Origin: JANQRZ01 sp965215165
GTDB taxonomy: Bacteria > Bacteroidota > Rhodothermia > Rhodothermales > JANQRZ01
Assembly: GCA_965215165.1 (NCBI GenBank)
Contig: CBDCCX010000006.1
Span: forward strand, 930,001-994,000
Reading direction: 5' to 3'
Length of the DNA stretch: 64,000 nt
The translations under genes and the position numbers were made by a program. The notes beneath the pieces are model-generated. The model was not told the DNA's origin, ran no database searches, and saw nothing but the letters and a program-made list of their open reading frames with translations. Numbering within the stretch: the stretch's first letter is position 1; each line of letters starts with the position of its first letter. This document shows positions 8,864-16,837 of this stretch, piece after piece.

Positions 8864-9946
8864 TTACTGGAACGTAGGCGAGGCGCTGGGGGGCGGCAGC
8901 GGGGGGAAGGCCGGCACCGAGTCCGGCAGCGCCGACCAAAGCACGCGCTCCTCGCCCGCGGCGAGGTCATAGGTGAAAGGAATCCAGCGTGCCCCGTCGC
9001 CCCGGTGCACGTCGCGGATGAAGAGGAATCCCGAGCCGTCGGCGTACCAACGGGGGTTTGTCCCACCCAGCCGTGTGATCCGCCGCACGTCGGAGCCATC
9101 GCTCTGCATGAGGTGGAGTTGGTCCGCGTTCTGGACCTCGCGCTTGTAGACGACAAGGGCGATTGTGGGACTCGGGATGACCACAATGGTGTTGACGGAA
9201 TCCTTCGGCACATCGGTGATGTAGCTCCACGCACCGGTGGCGAAGTCGTAGCGTGCCCAGTTTCCATCAAGGTCGAAGGCTGGATCGTCCGAGTACACGT
9301 ATTTGCGTCCGGTGATGTAAGAGCCATTACCACCGAGATAGGCCGCCTGCATCAACTCGACGAGCGGCCCCTCCACCGCGCCCGTCTCGGTGTCGAGGAC
9401 GTAAAGCCCGCGCTCGTAGGGCTGCTGGTACGCTTGCCCCCACACCGAGACCAGTAGGTGGCGGCCGTCGGCAAACCAACTCCCTGCGCTCGTCGTGTGC
9501 TTCGTGAAGAAGCGCTCCTCCGTCCCCGACCACCGCACGGCCTCCAGCGTCGCCAGGTCGAGCGTGTAGACGTAAGAGCTCGTCCCGATCCAGATCGTCA
9601 GCGCGAGCCGCTCCCCGTCCGGGGACCAGTCGATCCCGCCGACGTTGACGCCGATGAACTGCGGGTCACTCCCGTCAGCGTCCACGATCCAGAGTTGCTT
9701 GCGCGGGCCGAACTCCTCACCGGGCGTCTGCCGCCGGACGAGCGCGATCCGGGTGCCGTCGGGGCTGGGCGTGAGTTGGTAGAGATGCTCGGTCCCCGGC
9801 AGCGCCGCGCCGCCGTATTCACCGGGCTGGAACAGCGGCTCCTCGGGGGTGACGTCGGCCGCAGAACAGCCGACGAGGGAGAGAAGCACGCATCCTACGA
9901 GCAGAAGAAAGACAAAAACCTTAGAATGAATGAGCACCGACTGCAT
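8864..9946 (-). CDS. TolB-like beta-propeller lipoprotein
   Basis: This 360-residue protein has a signal peptide with lipobox LVGC (about residues 23-27). It is followed by TolB/WD40-like propeller blades with the recurring form SPDGTRIALVRR, SPDGERLALTIW and WYADGSGFLFIRD. Propeller lipoproteins of this type are envelope-exposed scaffold or binding proteins; nothing points to an enzyme. It lies 39 bp upstream of the degenerate subtilisin-like gene in the same orientation, so the two may be co-transcribed. Both lie inside the 3.85-kb stretch bounded by the duplicated anti-sigma end. The region is somewhat less GC-rich than the neighbouring housekeeping genes, consistent with accessory DNA. 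Confidence 0.78.
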   Translation of the reverse strand: MQSVLIHSKVFVFLLLVGCVLLSLVGCSAADVTPEEPLFQPGEYGGAALPGTEHLYQLTPSPDGTRIALVRRQTPGEEFGPRKQLWIVDADGSDPQFIGVNVGGIDWSPDGERLALTIWIGTSSYVYTLDLATLEAVRWSGTEERFFTKHTTSAGSWFADGRHLLVSVWGQAYQQPYERGLYVLDTETGAVEGPLVELMQAAYLGGNGSYITGRKYVYSDDPAFDLDGNWARYDFATGAWSYITDVPKDSVNTIVVIPSPTIALVVYKREVQNADQLHLMQSDGSDVRRITRLGGTNPRWYADGSGFLFIRDVHRGDGARWIPFTYDLAAGEERVLWSALPDSVPAFPPLPPPSASPTFQ

Positions 9947-10050
9947 AGCTTCGGGTTATGGAGTAGCCGGTAAAGTAGATTATATGTGCGAGCAATATCA
10001 AGAACTCATAGCACGAGCGGTTATCTCTTCCGCATTTCTTCGTGTCGGAG
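9947..10050. other. AT-rich gap before the anti-sigma fragment
   Basis: This short stretch between the propeller lipoprotein start and the anti-sigma fragment is more AT-rich than the surroundings. It probably holds the promoter of the leftward lipoprotein gene; no motif with correct spacing was identified. Confidence 0.4.
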
Positions 10051-10161
10051 CCGGTCGAGACGGTGCGGCTCGTCTCGGTCGAGCACGCCGACCCGGTCTA
10101 CGTCATCTACCCCGGCGTCACGGTCAAAGGCGTCACGGGCGAGGAGCCCCAGGGACGGTAG
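10051..10161 (+). pseudogene. Orphan copy of the anti-sigma factor C-terminus
   Basis: This stretch encodes ETVRLVSVEHADPVYVIYPG and then a diverged tail (VTVKGVTGEEPQGR) to a TAG stop. The first 75 bp match the 3' end of the anti-sigma gene (6201-6275) with about three mismatches. There is no start codon, helix-forming N-terminal part or sigma gene upstream, so it is a gene fragment. It marks the right edge of a 3.85-kb unit. The sequence between 9947 and 10050 is comparatively AT-rich and shows no other gene. Confidence 0.85.
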
Positions 10162-10190
10162 GTGGAGTGCAGCACCTCAGCGCCAGCGCC

Positions 10191-11501
10191 TCAGCGAACG
10201 AGGCTCACGCGGACCACGTCGGTCGTGCGGCTCCCGTCGAGTCGCACGACGTAGGACCCGGCTGCTAGCCCGGCGGTCTCGAACCCAATCCGGAGTTCGG
10301 TCCCAGCCAGTCCGTCCCAGAGCACGGCCACCTCGCGGCCGAGCACGTCGTAGACGGCCACGCGCACCGGCTGCGGCTCGTCGAGGGTGAGCAGCAGGCT
10401 GAGCTGCTCGGTGAACGGATTGGGATAGGCCGCCAGTGCGGTCGGTCCGGTCGGGACCGCCGGCTCCGAGGCGGTGGCGAACAGGTCGCCGACGATCAGG
10501 ACTTCGTCGGCACCCCCGAAGCGGTCGGTGCTGAAGAGAAAGAGGGTCTGGTCGGTCGGGTCGAAGGCGATGTTGTTCGGGCTGCCCGGCACCGCGTAGT
10601 CGTCCGAGGCCACGTCTGGGTCGGCCAGGATCGTCGTCTCGGAGGCGAAGAGCGTGCCTTCACCGTCGAAGGTGTAGCGGGCGATCTCCTCGCCGTCGCT
10701 GGCATCGAATGAGTTGTTGAGCACGAAGAGGGCGCGCCGGGAGCCCTGCTCGGCGTACTCGATGTCGGTGAGGTTGAGCGTGCCCGTGAACACGCCCGCC
10801 GGGTCGGCGAAGACGCGAAGCGTCGGGGTGCCGAACGGGTTGGCAATCTCGACGATCTTGTTCTCGAAGTCGCCCTCGCCGAACCTGTCGGAGAGCGCGT
10901 AGAGCGCGCCCGTCGCCACGTCGAAGGTCAGGTCCACGAGGCTGAGGTCAGGATCGGTGACGACCGGGTCGAGCGCGCCGGTCTGGTCGTTGAGGGTGTA
11001 GACGCCGTCCTCGGGCGCGCCGAAGAAGGCCTTCCGGGCGACGTAGATCTCCTCGTTGTTCGGGAGGATGGTGAGGCCCGTGATGCCATCGCTGAGGCTA
11101 TCGGCGGGGTCGGTTAGGACCTGCGACTTCTCGCCGACGAGGTAGAGAAAGTCCACGTTCGCGTCGGCGTTGGCGAGGGCGAACACGGCGAAGTCGCCCC
11201 CTACCGGGTCGAGGACGGCGGCGCGGCAGCGGTTGACGTCGATGCCGGCGTCGGCGTCGAGCTCGGCGGCGGAGCGCACCACGAACGTCCGCTCGCCCGG
11301 CGGCTCCTCGGGGTTGTAGGCGAGCAGGTCCTCCGTCGGGAAGTTGTACCAAACGAAGGCCCCGTCGTAGGCGGTGGCGCACCCGAAGTCGACCTCGATG
11401 GTGCCGCCGTTCGTGAGGTCGTCCATCGAGGCGAAGGTGCCGAAGTCCTGGGCGGCGACCCCGAGCGGGACGGCCAAGGCGAGGCAGAAGAGGAGGCGCA
11501 T
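10191..11501 (-). CDS. Secreted propeller-like protein with C-terminal sorting domain
   Basis: This 436-residue protein starts MRLLFCLALAVPLGVAAQ, a signal peptide cleaved after VAAQ. The body contains repeated blade-like strands (ITGLTILPNNEEIYVARK, VDLTFDVATGALYALSD, NNIAFDPTDQTLFLFSTD), suggesting a calcium- or ligand-binding beta-propeller. The final 85 or so residues form a Por-type C-terminal sorting module (AAYPNPF, VYDVLGREVAVL, AGSYVVRL), which predicts export by a type IX system and attachment to the surface. The ATG at 11501 fits the signal peptide; the much longer open frame extending to 13046 is antisense to gltX and is not real. The function of the propeller is unknown. Confidence 0.82.
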   Translation of the reverse strand: MRLLFCLALAVPLGVAAQDFGTFASMDDLTNGGTIEVDFGCATAYDGAFVWYNFPTEDLLAYNPEEPPGERTFVVRSAAELDADAGIDVNRCRAAVLDPVGGDFAVFALANADANVDFLYLVGEKSQVLTDPADSLSDGITGLTILPNNEEIYVARKAFFGAPEDGVYTLNDQTGALDPVVTDPDLSLVDLTFDVATGALYALSDRFGEGDFENKIVEIANPFGTPTLRVFADPAGVFTGTLNLTDIEYAEQGSRRALFVLNNSFDASDGEEIARYTFDGEGTLFASETTILADPDVASDDYAVPGSPNNIAFDPTDQTLFLFSTDRFGGADEVLIVGDLFATASEPAVPTGPTALAAYPNPFTEQLSLLLTLDEPQPVRVAVYDVLGREVAVLWDGLAGTELRIGFETAGLAAGSYVVRLDGSRTTDVVRVSLVR

Positions 11502-11669
11502 GGCGGAAAGAGGTGGTTGAGAAGAGGCACGTGCCAGAGAGCTGGAGCGGGGAAGCCGAAGGTAACGCCGGGCAAAAGGGGCCGCGCCTTTCACCCGGAT
11601 TTGCCCCACGGGGCGGAGGGCGGCGGCTATACTAAGGCGACCTCGCTCATCGCTTCGCTGGCTCCCTCC

Positions 11670-13166
11670 ATGCCCGACTCCGTCCGCGTCCGCTTCGCCC
11701 CGAGCCCCACCGGGCTGCTCCACATCGGCGGCCTCCGCACCGCGCTGATCAACTACCTCTTCGCCCGCAAGCACGGCGGCACGTTTCTGCTCCGCATCGA
11801 GGACACCGACCGCGCGCGCTACGTCGCCGGGGCCGAGGCCGACATCCTCGAAGCGCTCCGGTGGGCGGGCCTCGGCCTCGACGAAGGCCCTGGCCTGGGC
11901 GGCGAGGTGGGTCCCTACTACCAGTCCGAGCGCACCGATCTCTACCGCGAGCACGTCGACCGGCTGCTGGAGAGCGGGCACGCCTACGTCGCCTTCGATA
12001 CCGAGGCCGAACTGACGGCGATGCGCGACCGGCTCGCCACGAAGCAGAACCCGACGCCGCGCTACGACGCCGCCACGCGCGGCCAGATGACGAACGCGCT
12101 CACCCTCCCGGCCGACGAGGTGCAGCGACGGCTGGATGCCGGCGAAGCGTACGTCGTCCGGCTCAAGGTGGAGCCGGGGCACACGGTCCGGTTCGGCGAC
12201 CTCGTCCGCGGCCCCGTCGCCTTCGAGACCAACGAGGTCGACGACCAGGTGCTGCTCAAGAGCGACGGCCACCCGACCTACCACCTCGCCAACGTCGTCG
12301 ACGATCACGCCATGCGGATCACCCACGTCATCCGCGGCGAGGAGTGGCTGCCGTCGGTGCCGAAGCACCTGCTGCTCTACGACGCGTTCGGGTGGACGCC
12401 CCCGCGCATGGCCCACCTTCCGCTGATCCTCAGCCCGACCGGCGGCAAGCTCTCCAAGCGCAACGCCGACACGGCCGATGGGACATCGGCTGCGGGCATC
12501 CCGGTCTCCGTCAGGGACTACCGCGCGCAGGGCTACGAGCCCGAAGCCCTCGTCAACTTCCTCGCGCTGCTCGGCTGGAACCCCGGCGACGAGCGCGAGC
12601 TGTTCTCGCTCGGCGAACTGGCCGACGCCTACGACATCGAGCGGACAAACCACGCTGGCGCGCAGTTCGACCTCGACAGGCTCCAGTGGTTCAACGGCCA
12701 GCACCTCCGCGCGCTCCCAACCGATGAGCTCGTTCGCCGCGTCCGCCCGGCCGTCGAGTCTCGGGTCGGGCCGGTGGAGGACGGCCACCTCGCGGCCGTC
12801 GCCGAGCTGATGCGCGAGCGGCTGACCTTCGCCCACGACCTCGCCGAGGCCGCCTACTTCTTCCAGGACCCCGAGAGCTACGACGAGGCCGCCGTCAAGA
12901 AGCGGTGGAAGGACGACAGCGCGGCGCTCGTGCGCGCCTACGCCGACCGCCTCGACGCCGCCGACTCGCTCACGGAGGCAGGCACCGAGGCCGCGATGCG
13001 CGACTTGGCTGAGGCCGAGGGGGCGGGGTTCGGCCGGATCATCCACCCGGTCCGCCTCGCCACGACGGGCGTGGCCGCCGGGGCGGGGATGTTCGAGACG
13101 CTCGTGCTCATCGGGCGCGAGGCGACGGTCCGCCGCCTCCGCCGCGCCGCCGACGCACTCGGCTAG
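11670..13166 (+). CDS. gltX: Glutamyl-tRNA synthetase
   Basis: This 498-residue class I aminoacyl-tRNA synthetase charges tRNA-Glu (and possibly tRNA-Gln in a non-discriminating form). The HIGH-type motif is seen as RFAPSPTGLLHIGGLRTAL near residues 7-25 and the KMSKS-type loop as GGKLSKR near residues 257-263. The anticodon-binding helical domain occupies the C-terminal part. Length and motif spacing match the bacterial family. The start at 11670 gives the canonical N-terminus MPDSVRVRFAPSPTG; an upstream in-frame ATG at 11517 would add a non-homologous leader. It is followed after 4 bp by a small membrane protein gene. A tRNA-dependent amidotransferase elsewhere would be expected if it also charges tRNA-Gln. 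Confidence 0.96.
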   Translation: MPDSVRVRFAPSPTGLLHIGGLRTALINYLFARKHGGTFLLRIEDTDRARYVAGAEADILEALRWAGLGLDEGPGLGGEVGPYYQSERTDLYREHVDRLLESGHAYVAFDTEAELTAMRDRLATKQNPTPRYDAATRGQMTNALTLPADEVQRRLDAGEAYVVRLKVEPGHTVRFGDLVRGPVAFETNEVDDQVLLKSDGHPTYHLANVVDDHAMRITHVIRGEEWLPSVPKHLLLYDAFGWTPPRMAHLPLILSPTGGKLSKRNADTADGTSAAGIPVSVRDYRAQGYEPEALVNFLALLGWNPGDERELFSLGELADAYDIERTNHAGAQFDLDRLQWFNGQHLRALPTDELVRRVRPAVESRVGPVEDGHLAAVAELMRERLTFAHDLAEAAYFFQDPESYDEAAVKKRWKDDSAALVRAYADRLDAADSLTEAGTEAAMRDLAEAEGAGFGRIIHPVRLATTGVAAGAGMFETLVLIGREATVRRLRRAADALG

Positions 13167-13170
13167 GGCG

Positions 13171-13446
13171 ATGAGCGACGAACCGACCGACGGCCCTTTT
13201 CAGATCACAGCAGCGAACGTGCTCTTCGCCGTGCTGCCCGGCCTGGTGCTGATGTTCACCCTCGCCCCGGCGGCGGCCCCGGCGGTGCCGCTCGCCTTCA
13301 GCGGCCTGTTCTGCGGCCTGATCGGGGCGATGCTCGGGCTGCTCGTCTACCGGCGCGTGCACGCCCACGGACCACTCGCCCGGATCGGGGCGCTGACGGC
13401 GCTCCTCGCCGCGCTCTACCTCGGCGTGCTCGTCCTCCTGGGCTGA
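13171..13446 (+). CDS. Small membrane protein of unknown function
   Basis: This 91-residue protein is predicted to span the membrane three times: about residues 16-33 (ANVLFAVLPGLVLMFTLA), 40-60 (LAFSGLFCGLIGAMLGLLVY) and 72-90 (IGALTALLAALYLGVLVLLG). It follows gltX by 4 bp in the same direction, so co-transcription is likely. No conserved catalytic residues or recognisable family are seen. The even codon use and GC content match its neighbours, which supports a real gene. Confidence 0.65.
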   Translation: MSDEPTDGPFQITAANVLFAVLPGLVLMFTLAPAAAPAVPLAFSGLFCGLIGAMLGLLVYRRVHAHGPLARIGALTALLAALYLGVLVLLG

Positions 13447-13539
13447 GGCGTAGCTTCTGGCTGGCTCAGCATGTTCGGTCGCTTGGGCAACGAGAATGCG
13501 AAGCATCGCCGCAGGCAAACCAGAAACCAGAAACGAACT

Positions 13540-14553
13540 ATGACCACCTACCGCGACGCCGGTGTCGACATCGCGGCCGGCGAGGAGACCGTCGGCCGCA
13601 TCAAGGGCCTCGTCCGCGAGACCTTTACGCCGGGCGTGCTCGCCGACATCGGCGCGTTCGGCGGCTTCTTCGCGCTGCCCGAGGGGTACCGCTCGCCCGT
13701 ACTCGTCTCCTCGATCGACGGCGTCGGGACGAAGCTCAAGGTGGCCGCGAGGGCCGGGCGGCACGGCACCGTCGGGCAGGACCTCGTCAACCACTGCGTC
13801 AACGACATCGCCGTCTGCGGCGCGCGCCCGCTCTTCTTCCTCGACTACCTCGGCACCGGCCGGCTCGACCCGGCCGTCGCCGAGCAGATCGTCGGCGGCT
13901 TCGTGACCGCGTGCAAGGAGAACGGCTGCGCGCTCGTCGGCGGCGAGACGGCCGAGATGCCGGGGATCTACGACGACGGCGACTACGACCTGGCCGGCTG
14001 CATCGTCGGCATCGTCGAGCGCGACGGGATCCTCGACGGGAGCCGCGTCGAGGCCGGCGACGTGCTGCTCGCGCTCCCCTCGACGGGCTTGCACACGAAC
14101 GGCTACTCGCTGGCGCGGGCCGTCCTCTTCGAGCACTTCGAGGTCGGCGACCGGCCGGACGAGCTGGGCGGCGACACCGTCGGCGAGGCGCTGCTGCGGG
14201 TCCACCGCTCGTACCTCGACGCCGTGCAGGCGCTCGTCGCCGCCGGATCGGGTCCGGGGCAAGCTCTCGCGCACGGGTTCGCGCACGTCACCGGCGGCGG
14301 GATCGAGGGCAACACGCGCCGGATCGTGCCGGACGGGCTGGGGCTGGAGATCGACTGGGGCGCGTGGGAGCGGCCGGCGGTCTTCGACCTCATCGGGCGG
14401 CTCGGCGACGTGCCGGAGGACGACCTGCGGAGCACGTTCAACCTCGGGGCCGGCCTCGTCGCCGTCGTGCCGCCCGGCAAGAAAGAGCAGGCCCTGGCTG
14501 CGTGGCGGGCGATGGGGGAGGCCCCGTTCGAGATCGGCCGCGTCACCGGATGA
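13540..14553 (+). CDS. purM: Phosphoribosylformylglycinamidine cyclo-ligase (AIR synthetase)
   Basis: This 337-residue enzyme closes the imidazole ring of AIR from FGAM and ATP in step five of purine synthesis. Family signatures are visible: YRDAGVDIAAGEE at the N-terminus, SSIDGVGTKLKVA near residue 53, GQDLVNHCVNDIAVCGARP near residues 78-96, and GGETAEMPGIY near 136-146. The ATG at 13540 gives the canonical MTTYRDAGVD start, whereas the longer in-frame start at 13471 adds unrelated residues. purC, another gene of the same pathway, lies in this window at 36214-37173 but is not adjacent. No riboswitch or PurR-type site was recognised. Confidence 0.96.
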   Translation: MTTYRDAGVDIAAGEETVGRIKGLVRETFTPGVLADIGAFGGFFALPEGYRSPVLVSSIDGVGTKLKVAARAGRHGTVGQDLVNHCVNDIAVCGARPLFFLDYLGTGRLDPAVAEQIVGGFVTACKENGCALVGGETAEMPGIYDDGDYDLAGCIVGIVERDGILDGSRVEAGDVLLALPSTGLHTNGYSLARAVLFEHFEVGDRPDELGGDTVGEALLRVHRSYLDAVQALVAAGSGPGQALAHGFAHVTGGGIEGNTRRIVPDGLGLEIDWGAWERPAVFDLIGRLGDVPEDDLRSTFNLGAGLVAVVPPGKKEQALAAWRAMGEAPFEIGRVTG

Positions 14554-14575
14554 ACTGAATCTGTAGCGCCGCGCG

Positions 14576-14604
14576 CTGCGCCCCTAGGCCGCTGCGCCCC
14601 TACG
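14576..14604. repeat. Short direct duplication in the purM-gpsA gap
   Basis: A 12-bp stretch, gctgcgcccctag in its first copy (14576-14588), is repeated with a period of 16 bp (second copy from 14592), just downstream of the purM stop. It resembles the other short tandem duplications at gene ends in this window. Confidence 0.75.
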
Positions 14605-14628
14605 CCAACGACCAACCCGGAGGCATCC

Positions 14629-15675
14629 ATGCCCGACCTCGCTGCCAAACCCATCGCCCTGCTCGGGGCGGGGAGCTGGGGGACGGCGCTCGCCCACAGC
14701 CTCTCGGTCTACGGCGGGCACGACGTCCGCCTCTGGGCGCGCCGCCCGGACCTCGTCGAGACTGTCCGGCGCGAGCGGCGCAACCTCGACTACCTCCCGA
14801 ACGCCGTCCTCCCCGAGCGCGTCGCCGTGACCTCGGACATCGCCGAGGCCGTCGACGGCTGCGCGCTCGTCGTCTTCGCCACCCCGTCGCAGTCGGTCCG
14901 CGCCGTCGCCGGGCAGGTGGCCGACCGGCTCGGGCCGGAGCACACGGTGGTCTCGGTCGCCAAAGGCATCGAGATCGACACGCTCCTGACCACGACCGGG
15001 GTGCTCCGCGCGGCGCTCCCGGCGGTCGACCCGAGGCGGATCGGGGTGCTCTACGGGCCGAGCCACGCCGAGGAGGTCGGGGCCGGCAAACCGACGACCG
15101 TCGTGGTCGCGGTGCCGGACGACGCCGTGGCGCACGACGCGCAGCGGGCCTTCATGACCGACCGGCTCCGGGTCTACGTCAACGCCGACCTGGTCGGGGT
15201 CGAGATCGCCGGCTCGGTCAAGAACGTGATGGCGCTCGCGGCCGGCATCGCCGACGGCGTGGGCTTGGGCGACAACGCCAAGGCGGCGCTCGTCACGCGC
15301 GGGCTCGCCGAGATCAAGCGGCTCGGGCTCGCGCTCGGGGCGGACCCGCTCACGTTCTCCGGCCTGGCCGGGCTGGGCGACCTCATCGTGACGTGCTTCA
15401 GCCGCCACAGCCGCAACCGGTACTTCGGCGAGCAGCTCGGTCGCGGGCGCAGCCTGGAGGAGGTCGAGGCCGAGATGAAGATGGTCGCCGAGGGCGTCAA
15501 GACAACGTGCTCGGCCAAGGCCCTCGCCGAGCGGCACGGCGTCGAGATGCCGATCACCGAAGCCGTCTTCGACATTCTCTTCGAGCAGCTCCGGCCCGAG
15601 GACGCGGTCTACGCGCTGATGACGCGGGCCGCGAAGCGGGAGGACCTGCTGGCGGGGGTAGGGGAGAAGAGATAG
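14629..15675 (+). CDS. gpsA: Glycerol-3-phosphate dehydrogenase (NAD(P)+)
   Basis: This 348-residue cytosolic enzyme interconverts dihydroxyacetone phosphate and sn-glycerol 3-phosphate for phospholipid synthesis. The Rossmann motif GAGSWGTALA is at about residues 13-22. The substrate region LYGPSHAEEV is near 142-151, the catalytic lysine region GSVKNVMALAAGIADG near 194-209, and GLAGLGDLIVTC near 245-256. The length is normal for the family. It follows purM by 75 bp and is co-directional. Nothing unusual is seen except that the 3' end runs into a purine-rich low-complexity stretch (15664-15735). Confidence 0.96.
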   Translation: MPDLAAKPIALLGAGSWGTALAHSLSVYGGHDVRLWARRPDLVETVRRERRNLDYLPNAVLPERVAVTSDIAEAVDGCALVVFATPSQSVRAVAGQVADRLGPEHTVVSVAKGIEIDTLLTTTGVLRAALPAVDPRRIGVLYGPSHAEEVGAGKPTTVVVAVPDDAVAHDAQRAFMTDRLRVYVNADLVGVEIAGSVKNVMALAAGIADGVGLGDNAKAALVTRGLAEIKRLGLALGADPLTFSGLAGLGDLIVTCFSRHSRNRYFGEQLGRGRSLEEVEAEMKMVAEGVKTTCSAKALAERHGVEMPITEAVFDILFEQLRPEDAVYALMTRAAKREDLLAGVGEKR

Positions 15676-15777
15676 AAGAGAGCGAAGAGACGGAAAAGAG
15701 AGAAGCCTTCTTCTCCCTCTTCTCTTTCTCGTCCCTCTCTTCTCGTAACCCCGAAACCTCCGCCCCGGCTCGGCCAT

Positions 15778-16446
15778 ATGCCCGGCATGGATCTCGCAGA
15801 CGTCAAGCGCTACGTCAGCTTCGGGGAGGGGCTGCACATCGAGTTCAAGCACCGCGCCCCTCGGCCCGAGCGGATCGCCAAGGAGGTCATCGCACTCGCG
15901 AACGCGCGCGGCGGCCGCCTCTTCGTCGGGGTCGAGGACGACGGGACGATCCGCGGCGTGCGCGATGTGGACGAGGAGACCTTCGCCGTGCGCCAAGCCC
16001 TTGGGGCGCACTGCGACCCGCCGGTGCCGTACACGCTCGGGACCGTCCCGGTGAGCCGCAAGCGCGAGGTGCTGGTCGTCGACGTGCCCGAGAGCCGCGA
16101 GAAGCCGCACTACCTCGTCGGGGCCGCCAACGGCAGCGGCCGGAGCCGGACGCCCTACGTCCGCGTCGCCGACCAGTCGGTCGAGGCCAGCCGCGAGGCG
16201 GTCCGCCTGATGAAGCACGAGCGCGCGCCGCGCGACGTCCGCTTCGAGTTCGGCGACAAGGAGCGCGTGCTGATGCGCTACCTCGACCGCCACGAGCAGA
16301 TCACCGTCGAGGGCTTCGCCCGGCTCGTCGACATCCCCAAGCGCCGGGCCTCGCAGACGCTCGTGCTCTTGGCCAAGGCCAACCTGCTGCGGCTCCACCC
16401 GCGCGAGGGGGCGGACTACTTCACGCTGGCGTACGACGTGGAATAG
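15778..16446 (+). CDS. AlbA_2 (Schlafen-type) domain protein, putative nucleic acid-binding regulator
   Basis: This 222-residue protein has an AlbA_2/Schlafen-like domain in its first 130 residues. The characteristic sequence HIEFKHRAPRPERIAKEVIA is followed by ANARGGRLFVGVEDDGTI and GVRDVDEE. The C-terminal part (about 150-220) resembles a winged helix (RYLDRHEQITVEGFARLVD, then KRRASQTLVLLAKANLLRL), as in many AlbA_2-HTH regulators. The likely role is DNA or RNA binding; some relatives are RNases, so an enzymatic role is not excluded. An alternative start at 15787 (MDLADVKRY) is equally possible. It stands alone between gpsA and the topoisomerase genes. Confidence 0.75.
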   Translation: MPGMDLADVKRYVSFGEGLHIEFKHRAPRPERIAKEVIALANARGGRLFVGVEDDGTIRGVRDVDEETFAVRQALGAHCDPPVPYTLGTVPVSRKREVLVVDVPESREKPHYLVGAANGSGRSRTPYVRVADQSVEASREAVRLMKHERAPRDVRFEFGDKERVLMRYLDRHEQITVEGFARLVDIPKRRASQTLVLLAKANLLRLHPREGADYFTLAYDVE

Positions 16447-16573
16447 GGATTCTGGGAGGGTGTGGAGGGCAGAGAGGGAAGGAGGCGGACGGCCCTCCGC
16501 CTCGATGGATGTTGACGCGGCTTCCGAGCGTGGCCCGTAGGAGCGAACAGCGTTCGCCCTGATCGGGAATGTC

Positions 16574-16607
16574 TTTCTGTCGTGCGGGGGTTTCTGTCGT
16601 GCGGGAG
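16574..16607. repeat. 17-bp tandem duplication
   Basis: tttctgtcgtgcggggg (16574-16590) is followed directly by the same 17 bp with one change (16591-16607). It is intergenic. Confidence 0.92.
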
Positions 16608-16722
16608 TAATTATTTTCCTTAGGTCCGTTTTTGCAAAGCGAGTGCGAAGTGACACGGGTTGACACCCCCGTGTGGTATGTTGCCGAATCCGGCGGCGAC
16701 GCCCCATACGTCATCGCATTTG

Positions 16723-16734
16723 CCGTTATTGCAA
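16723..16734 (+). repeat. Exact copy of the dispersed 12-mer CCGTTATTGCAA
   Basis: This is one of six exact copies in the window (16723, 26506, 29887, 31982 on the plus strand; 37209, 38220 on the minus strand). It lies in the AT-rich gap before parC. Confidence 0.9.
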
Positions 16735-16837
16735 ATACCTTGACATCTGCCGCCCTACCTGCGCCCTACCTGTAGGGTAGCATCACGCCGCCCCGCCGGC
16801 TCACTCCCCAATCGGCACTCCGAAATCCCCCATCGAA

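Larger units (their letters stand above)
16447..16837. other. 391-bp gap upstream of parC, probable regulatory region
   Basis: No coding sequence is supported here. The stretch is clearly more AT-rich than its surroundings from about 16600 to 16760. It holds a 17-bp near-perfect tandem duplication (16574-16607), a 7-bp inverted repeat ACACGGG/CCCGTGT around 16650-16671, two TTGACA-like hexamers (16658 and 16740 regions), and one exact copy of the 12-mer CCGTTATTGCAA (16723-16734). It probably carries the parC promoter, but no spacing-correct promoter could be fixed. Confidence 0.6.

Noticed and set aside
10191..13046. A 951-codon leftward reading frame covering gltX on the other strand
   Set aside because: Only the part up to 11501 codes for a real protein with a signal peptide and sorting domain. 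The rest is antisense to an intact gltX and is a GC-rich frame artefact.
16421..16714. A 97-codon frame on the minus strand before parC
   Set aside because: It overlaps the end of the AlbA_2 gene and the repeat region, has no homologous features and a biased composition.
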